Shown here: piece by piece, positions 43,522-54,500 of the stretch | How positions within the stretch are numbered: the first letter of the stretch is position 1 | Layout: every line of letters starts with the position of its first letter | NCBI RefSeq assembly: GCF_026151205.1 | Contig: NC_087079.1 | Span: 124,001-188,000 of the forward strand | Reading direction: 5' to 3' | DNA from: Bolinopsis microptera | Lineage: Eukaryota; Ctenophora; Tentaculata; Lobata; Bolinopsidae | Length of the DNA stretch: 64,000 nucleotides | The notes under the pieces: generated by a model | Told to the model about the DNA's origin: nothing | Databases searched by the model: none | The model's input: only the letters and a program-made list of their open reading frames with translations | Made by a program: the position numbers and the translations under genes

Positions 43522-46500
43522 GTCGGGGTGACTTTTGAAATAAATTGTACATCGGTATTGGAGTGTGAAGTTTGATTATTTTAAACATTTCAAGTAGACA
43601 GTGGTACTTATACAAATTATGCACGCAGAGTATTTTGTTTCTGCTGAGAAGGGGTTTACTTGATTCTCGTTTATAGAAGTCGGCTCCAAGTTTTTGGGAT
43701 CCAATTGGGCGGGTTCTAGCACATGTTTTGAACTTATTACTGTATGCCTCTTGATCACCAAATAGAATACGAGTGCACTTTTTTTGAATTTTAAATATTG
43801 GTTCAAGCCTATTGTTCGATATGCCTCCCCACACTGAGATCCCATATCCTAGATGAGATTCGAAGAGGGTGTGGTAGAGGTCATTATACAGCTCTTTAGG
43901 TATAAATCTTCTCATACGGCAGAGTTTACCGACTTCACACTTTAATTTAGAACTAAGATATGCAGTATGAGGTTTCCAGTTAAGGTTTTTATCTATAATA
44001 ACGCCGAGGAATTTAGTTTCATCAACACGTTTAATGACTGTGTTATTCAACGTTAAAATAAGATCATTACTATTACTACTACTACTAGTTACATCCTTCT
44101 TTCCTGGTGTAAAGTGAATGTAACAGCATTTCTTGATGTTAATGTGGAGAAGATTGCATTCCATATAATTGTAAACAGAATTCATTATAGTATTAGCTTT
44201 TTGGTAGAGATTCTGGACAGATTTGTCGACTACAAATATATTGGTGTCATCAGCGAAAAGTATAAATTTTCCTAGGTCTGATGAGTTATAGATATCGTTT
44301 ATGTAAATTATAAACAGTAGCGGTCCTAAAACACTACCTTGTGGTACTCCACAAATAACAGGGAGTTTATCAGATTCCTCACCTAAAACTGAAACGTACT
44401 GCTGTCTGTTAGATAGGTAACTTCCAATAAGCTCGTTTGCGTTACCTCTTATACCATATTTGTCAAGTTTTATGAGAAGTTTATCGTGACTGATAGTGTC
44501 AAATGCCTTTGATAAGTCGATAAAGATACCTAATACATGTTGCTTTTCCTTTATATGGGAGTTTACATAGTCAACTGAGTAATTAAGGGCGTGGTTAGTT
44601 GAGTGACTCTTCCTAAAACCAAACTGGTTCTCAAACAAAACGTTCTGCGACACAAGAAAACTGTACAAACGGGAGTAGATTACTTTCTCAAATAACTTTC
44701 CGAACACAGCTAGGGTAGATACTGGCCTATAGTTTTCGAGATATTCTGTACCGTCTTTTTTGTATATAGGGCTAATTTTACCAATTTTCAGTCGGTCTGG
44801 AAAAGTTCCATTTCTCATGTGTTCATTAAATAATACTGACAGGAGTGGGCTTATAATCTTAGACGTTCGTTTGATGACGTGAATAGGGATGTCACTAGCT
44901 TTTCCATTCTTGAGTTCGCTAATGATTTTCTCTATTTCTTCTGGTGTACAATCGCTGAGAAATATACTTGAGGTATTTGGCCTTGGTAAGTAGTCCGTAA
45001 AGCATTGAATTGGACTTAGTCTAATTTGACCGGTTGTACTGTATGATTCATTCAACTTAGGGGCAAGAGATACAAAGTAATTGTTAAATTCGTTAGCTAT
45101 AATTCTACGGTTCATTATTTTCTCATTATTAATAACAAACGGGGGTTTAATTTCTCGTTTCCCTTTGCCGCGTATCTTATTGATTAGTTGCCATGTTTTC
45201 TTACTGTCACCTTGAACTTCATTAAATTTACCCATATTGTACGAAGTTTGAGCCTTTTCACGTATAACTTTGAGTTCTTTTCTATAATATTTATAAGTTA
45301 AGTACTCACTGCGCTTTTTGTTACATACTGCGCAGTGACAGAAGCCACCTTTTGTGTCAGTATCTCCTAGATTACACTTGACTTTGCGAGCTTTGACCCA
45401 GTTTTCGTATAGTTCGTGACAGTGATTTATTGATGTTATAATTGCTGGTGTAATCCATGGATTGTTTTGCATAGTGCGTTTTGTACATTTCGGGGTTTCT
45501 AACTTGAAACATTCGTCAAAAGCAACGTTAAATGTGTCAGCAAAGGTATCAAAACAATTTATTACAGTGTTATCAAGACTATTTGATAGTTTGTCGGTGA
45601 ACTTATCTACGTTAGAGTTACAGTAGTCATAGAACTGTTCATACTTAATCTTGCAATCGTTCTGGTCAAGGTGTGTGTTGAGTGCTAAGAATATGGGGTG
45701 ATGATGTGTGATTTTGTCTTTGAATGTGCCAGATGTTATAATGTTGTCTAAATCATTGGTAATGATGTTATCGATGCATGAAGGAATACAGCCGGGTTTT
45801 TCATGGGTCATTACAGATATGAGAGGATAGAAGCCTCGACTGTAAAGAACGTGTTCATATTTAGCAACCTTGTTGCTGTCGCCGTGAAGATTGATGTTAA
45901 AGTCACCAGCTATATACGAGTGTCTGGGGACTTTGTCCAGAGTGTCGGCTAGTTCACTTAGCGCTAAGTCAAAATTGCCACTCGGAGGGCGGTATAAAAC
46001 TCCAACAAAGGTGCTTGAGTTACCATTGTTGAATCTTAAAAATAGGATTTCTAGGTTTTCACTTACATAGGAGAGGGTATTATCGATTGTTGCATTTAGT
46101 GACTGGTGGATATAAATTGCAACTCCGGTGCCCTTCTTTTTCTCTCGAAAGGTTGCTTGGTAAAAACTATTGTATTCGGTTAATTGATACAAGCTACTTA
46201 ATTCAGGTCCTACATTTGTTTCAGCAAGTGCAATTATGGAAAACTTTTTGTTATATCGGCGAAGATCTATACACATAGTATCAAAGTTACTTTTGTTACC
46301 GTCTATGTTTTGAAACATCATTGACATTTGACCTTCGGTTAAAGTTTCTAGAGTTTGATTAATTTGACTTCTGTTAAGCTGAGAACAGCAGTTTAAAATT
46401 TGCGAGAGCTTAGTTATCGTATCGTCTAGATCGATTTCTTCGTCGGAGATATCATATTTGAACGGGTTGTATCGTTTAACAGCAAGATTTACACATGTAT

Positions 46501-46651
46501 TGCAGAGAAAGTTACCGCATAAATCGGTATTGACAATATTGTAGCATTTATGATGAGTTGCATGGTTACATTCGGAACACTCGACTATGGCTTGGCCCAC
46601 ATAGATACCCTTGCAGCAGTGTTTACATACCTCTTTAGTTAGAGTAGTCAT
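43463..46651 (-). pseudogene. LINE C ORF2: PHD-like finger, endonuclease, reverse transcriptase, cut by LINE B
   Basis: It starts at the ATGA overlap with ORF1. Residues about 9-53 form a PHD/RING-like zinc finger (CKHCC, CSEC, HHKC, CNTC). The endonuclease follows (FQNIDG, LAETN, AGDFNIN, CIDNII, THHHP), then the RT (YRPVSTLAVFGKLFE, FIDLSKAFDTISHD, GVPQGSVLGP, LFADD). The last residues after INPAATG belong to LINE B sequence; the true C-terminus is at 37910-38098. Without B the frame would be uninterrupted as far as I can see. Confidence 0.9.
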
Positions 46652-48876
46652 GACGGTTGGTAGCCGTCAGGATCACCAGATACTCGTTTATCAGCAGGAA
46701 GAGAGCGTGCAGTTATGTCACGAAATGATGTGGAGTCCACCTGATTCCCCCCTCGTCCAGCTCTGCGTCTGTCTCGACCACCATTAACTCTAAGAAGAAT
46801 AGTATTTTTAATGATTGCTGCTAACTTTGCAACCCCCCTCCAATTGAGGTGTAAGTAATCAGGTTTCTGGAACTTCGTCAACCTTTTTGACAAGTGTTGG
46901 CTTAATAGCCCGTTCTCATCAGCAAAGCTTGGAAACCCTTCTACCAGTCTCACACCAAAGTTGAAAGGGAGAAGCTGGGTTTGAATCAGATAGTTAAAGA
47001 AATTGACTCTTCTATTTAAATCAATACATTTAGTTGGCAGCAGCGGACATATATAAACATTAGTTTTTTTATTGACAGCTTGAATTTCAGCAATTTTACT
47101 AGTAAATTTATTGAACACTTGTTTGATGTCAGATGGAGTTTTGACATTATCCTGCCTAATATCATTGAGTCCGCAGAGAATGACAGTGTTTTTGTAGCCG
47201 CAGGATTCGTATGGGTCAATGTGGTCTACAGTAGGTGCGAAGACTTGTTTTCCAGGAAGGAACTTTCCAAAGGATCACTTAGGATCAAGTCCAAATTTAA
47301 GTCCACCAGTGTTCGAATCTCCCATGATGCATGTAGAAGCACGGTTTAGAGCACTAACAGATCTGAGGGTCACAGAGTATCGGACACCGGAGTCGACAGA
47401 TCCTGGTTCAATTCTGTGTTCGTACAAATCCTGACTTGCCCTGGTCATAGTGTATAGTGATCGTGGTGGACAAGACTGGTTGTGATAGGGTTCTGTGGTG
47501 CCAGTCTTGCTGAAAGTGACTGTGCAATGGTGACCTAGTGAAAGTGTATGTACTGATGAGTCAGGGTGAATGAGGGGTTCGTTGTCTGAGTGTTGTGGAA
47601 GGAAGCTTAAGTGACCATCATACCGATTGATGAGAATGCTGTTGACAGGTGGAGAGTTTGGATGATCATTGTTCAGTTGTGTTATGAGTGATTGGAGTTG
47701 GTCTGGCAGTTGGTCGGATGAGGGTAATGATTTTGTGCCAGTGTAGTGATATCTTTCTCCAAAAGCCAGAACAGATCGTCCATTCTCATTCTTGAACTCA
47801 GATGTGCGAGAATCAAGCAGTTCTATGAGATCCTTCTCTGTCTCCTCATCAATAAAATCGAGAGTGTGTTTAGAGACAGGCGGGCGACTGTGTGGGGGCA
47901 GCTGGGTTACAACCTGGGTGTTGAGCTCTTGTAATCCAGGGATGGTCAGTGGATGCTCTGAGGAATGCTGCAGATTTGCTGTTGATTGCTTCAGCTCCTG
48001 CTTGCATACCTCTCTGAGCTCTTGTGACACCCGTTCAAGGAGCTTGTCAGATTGATCTGATGTTGGTGAGGTGGTCATGTCTGATGATAGGGATGTGACT
48101 TGCTGTTTGAGTTCATTTAGTTGGTTGGTGAGTGAGTGGAAAGTCTTGTCATGAGTTTGTAAGGCAGTTGTGAGGTTTTCAATTGTGGTGTTGAGTGGTG
48201 GTGTGGGTGATTTATCCAGGGTAGTGGCCAACTGGTCTGAAAGGAGCTTTATATCTGAGTCTAAGGATTTCCAGGGCTGGTCTTTCAGGAGGAGGTGCTT
48301 AAGGCGTTGGTCAAATTGGCCAAGTGTGTCAATTCTGTTACTGAATTGAACAAAGTCAATATCCTTAATGAGCTTGCAACAATTGGCTAAGGGTTCTAGT
48401 TGTGATGAAATGAGTGCTGTTTCTGCTTCCAGGTTTGTCTGCTGTAGTGATAAAGTGTTTCTGCAGACGTGACAGACGTCAACTTGGGTGGATATAGTAG
48501 TAATAGGTGATACAAAACAAAAGGGACAGGGCCATTGTGTGAGATCATTGAGCATCTTACTATTTAGTCCATTAAGGCCTACGCAGTTCGCATGCCAGTA
48601 CTGTCCACACTTGGCACAGTCTAGTTTCCACGACGATTCCAGTGACTGGTCGCAGGGACATTTCCTCTTATCTCTGTGGGAGTGCTGGATGGCTGGCATT
48701 GCAATGTGTGGTGTAAGGTCCAGCTGGGGCGCTATTGAAGAAGCATCTAACTCTGATAGGGATGATGATGTGTGCTTCTTAGCAGTTTTTGTTTTATGTT
48801 GAGCTGGTGTAGAACTGGAACTGGAACTGGCGGAGAGGGCTTTGTTTCTCCCTTGCCTCTTAGCAATACCAGACAT
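46648..48876 (-). pseudogene. LINE C ORF1: PHD finger, coiled coil, AlkB-like dioxygenase, SGNH hydrolase (one in-frame TGA)
   Basis: Residues 73-120 form a PHD finger (CPCD, CAKC, HANC, CPFC) with an extra C-x2-C at 135-138. Residues about 150-300 are helical/coiled. About 360-507 is an AlkB-like domain: N-x-Y at 417-419, H429-x-D431, H487, R499-x5-R505. Directly after, at 518, comes SGNH block I (GDSN). A TGA at 47275-47277 stops the frame, but the same frame continues with block III (LCGLNDI) and block V (DYLHLNWRG) to TGA 46648-46650. This would be a protein of about 742 residues with one nonsense codon. The PHD plus SGNH combination is known for CR1-group ORF1 proteins; AlkB between them is the novelty candidate. 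Confidence 0.88.
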
Positions 48877-48944
48877 AGTAGAAATCAGCTATATCTATGA
48901 TCTAAAATAAACACAAGTGTGCAGCGGTAATGCAGTAAGAGCTT

Positions 48945-49571
48945 TCACAGCCAACAAAACAACGAAAACAGATGGTCGGAAATCCCTGGGGTTGTACGGC
49001 AAACAAAATTCCATCTTTTGGAGGTTCCGTAGATGAAAGCGGAGTAGGCTAGCTGGGGTTCGTTTGCAGCTATTTCGACGAGTCCAAGAATGTCTGCTTT
49101 CCAACTTTCGGTCTCCTTTAGTATGAACTCTTTTACCCCTTCTTCTGATCCAATATATGACCCAAGATAACGGTGGCCTTTGGTAGTGATCTGAACATCT
49201 GGAAAGAGTTCCTTAGCTTTGGTTGCATGCTCTGGTTTCACTATCAACCATGTCTTGCTGGGTTTTGGGTATTACCCATACATGGGACCATGATCTTTAA
49301 GGTCCTCCCACCATTTCGTGAGTTGATCAAGTTTACCCCCTGCTGCTGAGTCGTCAGCATACCAAACTTGTTTGGGATAAGTGTTTGGTTCCCTGTCTGA
49401 TTCTGGTTCTGTTTCAGCTTCTGTCTGTTTAACCTGGACTTCTCTGAGCAGAGGCATTAGGCTCAGTGCATACCATCCGAGTGCACAGGTATCTCCCTGT
49501 GTAGTTCCTTCCTGAGATTGTAAGTGGTCATCACTGTTGGCAATAACCCATCTAAATGCAAAGTAATGCAT
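48945..49571 (-). pseudogene. element E, reverse transcriptase core fragment
   Basis: The frame has GTTQGDTCALGWYALSLMPL, VWYADDSAAGG, WWEDLKDHGPMYGY and, after a stop/frameshift near 49250-49270, LIVKPEHATKAKELFPDVQ and HRYLGSYIGSEEG. It ends TTPGISDHL, where LINE C is inserted. The partner fragment is at 35248-36377. The 5' part of the element is missing, cut at about 49580 by another LINE fragment. Confidence 0.75.
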
Positions 49572-49599
49572 ATTGATCTTAATGATAATCCTAATTTAA

Positions 49600-50063
49600 A
49601 TTATTCTCTGGGTGGTTTTATTTTATGAACCTCAGAACAGGAGAAGGATTTGGGTGTTGTTACACGTGTGTCAGTGAAATGGGATGAGCAGATTAAGTCT
49701 ATATCTAAGGCTAACCAAATGATATGTCGGATAGTCAGGAATTTGATTACTAGAGATAAAACTGTGATGTTAACAATTTATAAATCTTTGATAAGAAATC
49801 ATTTTGAATACTGTGTACAGTTGTGGAATCCATCTGCTGCTCATGGTAGTTGGCTAATCATTTTTGCGTTGGAACCTGTCCGGTTTACTCGAATCAAATG
49901 GCAAATGCTTTTCAAAATAAAAAATATGGATCCGACCTACCTTCCTCAATATTTAAAAAAAACTACGAAACGGAATTTAACGGGTGATACTTGTAAAATA
50001 CTTGTTTCATTTATTAGGGACCGTCGACGAGTCCAACTCGGCGTGCGTCCTCGTAAGTTATAA
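49600..50063 (+). pseudogene. LINE ORF2 C-terminal fragment (CR1/Jockey-like)
   Basis: The frame starts within EKDLGVV and includes KWDEQIKSISKANQM, LTIYKSLIRNHFEYCVQLWN and YLPQYLKK, the connection region and tail of a LINE reverse transcriptase. It is 5'-truncated and on the opposite strand to element E. Confidence 0.75.
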
Positions 50064-50562
50064 ACCTACAAAATGGAATTTGCAACTTGAATTTTTTAAA
50101 TTATTGTATCCAGTATTCACGCGTTAAATATTCTAATGCTTCTACAGACCTACACAAATGCAAGTAAGTAGGTAAATATTTCATGCTAGGCATGTGGCAC
50201 CCATTACGGTGACCAGTTATTGAATTTTTGCTTTTTCGCCGTACTATTGCCCTTCACTTGTTTCACAAGTCAAGGCGCGGCGTGAGGCGGGCGTGTGCTA
50301 CTGCAAAAGCAAGGGCTCTGGATAAAGCAACCATTGCCCAGCTCCCCATTTAACCCTCACACACGATTTCTCGAAATAAAATTAATATAATATTTATGAA
50401 TTAAATTAAGAATGACTTAATTTTGTGTAGCTACAAGCTAATTGGCTTGGATTTAAATTTTTATAAAAATTGAAATAAAACCTAAATTAAAAATTAAACA
50501 ACAAATGATAAAAACGACAAAAATTTGTTTATGATTTTATTTATTTTCACTTGGGGACCTCT

Positions 50563-50690
50563 TGTCATACGTTGTATGACCCGCCGCGCACGAAGTGCGC
50601 GGCTCCCCCTGTAGCGTCGAAGACGCTACTATAGTGAAGCGACCGTGGGGGTCACCACGTGATACAAGGGACCTCAGGCTATTATGTTCA
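50563..50690. repeat. hairpin-rich GC island, possible small transposon
   Basis: Imperfect inverted GGGACCTC ends enclose several short hairpins (GTCATACGTTGTATGAC, CCGCGCACGAAGTGCGCGG, GTAGCGTCGAAGACGCTAC) in otherwise AT-rich sequence. No target duplication identified. The remainder of 50064-51549 is AT-rich with no gene seen. Confidence 0.45.
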
Positions 50691-51549
50691 TAAATAGAAA
50701 TTTGGCGGAATGACAGGCTGAGCGCGGCCCACTAAATTAATTTCTGTAGGTTTAGATGACCCGCGGGTCGAATTGATTCGTACACGTAACTCATTGACAA
50801 TGTTAATAATACCAATTAAATTGCAATATCACCCGTTCAAATAAATTTTATTTTAAACATTCAGTAGTTTCGCGCGCTTATTAATGATTAAGGCACGGCC
50901 ACGGATAACATATTTGTTAGATTATATATTCATACATGGTTTATAAATGAATGCATGAGCAAATATTCATGCACGAAAAAAAATATTGTATTGCAATGTA
51001 TAGTACTGCACTACTGCATATTAGGTTGCGCCGCGCATCAAAAATGTTTATTGCAACCCCAAATTACTATTAAGTCGGTACGAGCTGTATAAAATAAACA
51101 TCGTCAATCAATGTAATGATCTCAAGACTAGAAAATACAACTTTTCGCTTATTTTATATTTGTCTATCAAATTGGTTTTACATTAATACAGCATCACTTT
51201 AAAATTATTTTGAATTTAAAAACATATTTATATTTCATTCAATATAGTGAACTACAATTGAAAAACTGTGCATTGAGTAGCTAATTAAAGTGCATTCAGC
51301 ATTAGTGATTAGAGAATCAACAATAATCAAACGTTAATTTCTTTATGTAGCCAATTTTGGATGATGTGTCAACTTTGAACTTATACTAACTAGATCTCTG
51401 AACCAATAACTTTTGTTGTAAGGAATCGTAGATGTTAAAAGTTAAGGAATAAGTTGGTGGCCGTTATTGTAACACCAGGCACTGCATGTCTGCTTTTATA
51501 TAGGGTCAAATTTGTTACAGTCTAACTGACTCAAATTGAGAACGCAGAT

Positions 51550-54500
51550 TTAGATTGAAGGTCGATCAGCAGCTGTTTCAGAGTGGTCGTTGGAAGGTTC
51601 ATGTAAAATGTCATTGTTCGTATTTCCTTGTTCTACCATTGTGAAAGAGCGAACAAAACTTCTGTTTGTAACGATTTTGTAGAGCCAATCCAAGATATCG
51701 TGCTGAACAAAAAGCAGGGTGGCTGTTTGGATGAAGGTTTCTATTGTTAGTGTCAACTGAACATACCTGAAATTGTATGAGAAAAGTTTTTAGTACTAAT
51801 GCTACAACAATATTTTACTGTTGTTTTTCATTGAAACTGAATTTTATAAAGATTAATGACCTTGACCATAATTAGGAATATGGTCATGGCCATAAAGTAG
51901 TATTTAGTAGTATTAAGTGAGTAACAGAAATAAAATGACTCACATTGGATAATATCGGAGTGCCATATAAAGATTTTGGCCTACGTAGTCAAAATCATTT
52001 TTCAGGACCGAGCTTACATAATGATAATAGAACAATCCAACATAGTAATCATTCTGAAAGATTTTGTCAGTTACTGTTATCAAAAATATTTTTTTGTTTG
52101 GTCTAATGTAGAATTGTATAGATGGTCAATTATTAGTATCATTCAGGATCACAATCATCACCAGTTTTAAATAGCTCCAATTTAATTTATGTAAAGCATG
52201 ATTGTCATTTGATAGGGACAACATGACTGTCAACTATTAACTGACTGTCTACAAATTAACCCACCAAATCATCTGAATTCAGCATCCATTTTACCCCTTC
52301 TTCACAGTTGTATATGAAATAAAATAACCATATTGGACCTTCACACAATAAGAATATAACTGTGTATATCAGGATAATTATCAGCTTGGTAGAATCAGTG
52401 TGCTCTCTTGTTTCTCTTTCTTTTCGCTGTAGGATGTACCTGCAGGAAATATCATGCAATGACATGTTTTTTGAGAGGCTAAGGATACTGGATTGGGATC
52501 GTGTGGATCTCTCTATACCCCTTTTGTTCCTGAGGAGTCCAGTTTAAAGAATTTTCAATGTAAATATAAAAATATCTTATTTTGAAACATATTAAATTAC
52601 TGGTAAAGTAAGACCACAAGCATCACTAGGATGATTGCACAGCTTATAAGCGGGGGCAAGCAGAAGAGGAAAACTCCAATGCCAGGAAATGTCTTGTTTT
52701 CTGTAGTGTAGCAAAATCCAGATAAATTGTCCATGTAATACGCTTCTGAGACCACATAAGTACACAGCGCCCCAGTAACACTACAAAGTGGGTAGTTTAG
52801 TTTACATAGACTAAGAATAAGGAATTCAATAACTTTCCAAAAGTAGGATTCATTCTTAGAGTGTGTTATTCATAGTAGGGCCTGTCGTGATATCATGGAT
52901 CGCTTGGGTTCCACCAGGATCTGGTAGTCCTCATAATTCTGCGGCCTCTATGTGTCGTCATCTCGCACAACTCCGAAAAACCGTTGTGAGTTTGGCATGT
53001 GAAAATTTGCAGCCTTCCAGACATCGATTGGGTTAACGAGTAGTCGTACGTCACCTCAAGATCGGGTGACAGGGGGCTGAACAGGCCAGAACCCAATTGA
53101 TTGGGTCTGAGGTCACGTGATTATGAGCCTGAGGTCACGTGACTATGACGTCACCAGAGCTCGTTCTCCGTTTCCCGCTCTTTGGACCAGGTGAGCTTGC
53201 ATGCATGTGAAAGTGGGTGTAAGTACAGCTGTACTGTAGTTACATCCAATTACCCCTAATAGAACGAAGATTTATTTTCTGACAGAAAGCTAGAAATTTA
53301 CCAAAATATCGACTTTGTTCAAAATTTATTTTGATGACCACTCCTGACCTAAAATTGCACGAGAAATCGATTAAACTTGGTTTCAGAACTCAACAATGCT
53401 TCCTATTATGCCTTAAAATCCATGTTTTATCGATACAATAAACATTTTGATCCTGTGGATTAATTAGTAACAGGTAACAAATGCACAGAAAAAACCATCG
53501 CACTTACATTGCATTCTTAACGGGTCGATTTCGAGTGACCAATAATCGTCGTGATGATATTTATACGTCATGCGTTCCTGATCATCATCAGCAATCAAGA
53601 GAAAGGAGCGGCGGTTGCTTCAAATCAATGGTTTACGTTATTTTTGTGAATTCGACCCCTGTTTAACGGTTATAATCAGACTTTGTAATTGAATGTATTG
53701 AGGATATCTTTACAAATAAGAGGACCAGTAAATAAAATTGCCACAAGTGTTTCTCTCACTCACTTTCGATAAGACACAATGAAAATTCTTACTTAACCAT
53801 AAGATTCGGAATTTTTCAACCGTTGAAGAATATCGGAATTTTATAAAATGTAAGTTCAATTTTTACAAAAAATCAACGAATCGTATAAAATTCCATCTTA
53901 CACTCAGCTCTTATGGCAATTCTACACTCAAACTAGAACATTCTAAAAGATCGATTATTACGCTAAAACCCTGCTGTAAACAGTAAAACAGCGTACCAAA
54001 TTGGCCACTGTGTATGTGCTTGTAGTGATATTATATATAATATGTGTGAAAAGATGCCGATAATACTTCCAGATTATTTCTCGAATAAATTCATAAGTTA
54101 CTTTATAAAATAAATCATTATATTATTTTAAAAAGTAGTTGTCTTTTCCATTTATATTGTACCAATCGCCGACTCACTTTTTCCAATTAGCCTCACCAGC
54201 GCAACGTGAATTTTATTAGAAATCGTTAACAACATATTTTACTAAAATAGATCTGCTGGATTTGCAAAGTGCTAGTAACAATCGGGGATCGGATTGCCGG
54301 ATTTTAAAATTCAAAAAATTCCTAGGTAGTAGGTTTACGAAAATTGAAAAAACAGACACTTTAAAAAGCTGCCCAACTGAAATTGCACAAATTGCAATAC
54401 AATACTACCGTTTTCTCAGAAAAGGCAGTAAGTCCATATTTGCCATTTCGAGATATTGCGACTTTTGCGTTTATGGTTTTTTCTCCGCTTACTTTTTGCG

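Larger units (their letters stand above)
36385..48955 (-). mobile_element. LINE C, CR1/L2-like retrotransposon with PHD-AlkB-SGNH ORF1, split by LINE B
   Basis: LINE C inserted in element E: E coding sequence stops at about 48960 (TTPGISDHL) and resumes at 36377 (LEYCVKEDF). LINE C itself is interrupted by LINE B; its 5' part is about 43475-48955 and its 3' part 36385-38098. ORF1 and ORF2 overlap by ATGA at 46648-46651. The 3' UTR is long (37909 to about 36385), AT-rich with short GC-rich islands, and includes a 34-bp perfect palindrome. Exact ends and target duplication were not resolved. Confidence 0.8.

Noticed and set aside
50200-50360. possible tRNA or SINE head in the GC-rich stretch
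   Set aside because: I found no cloverleaf or clear A/B box pair.
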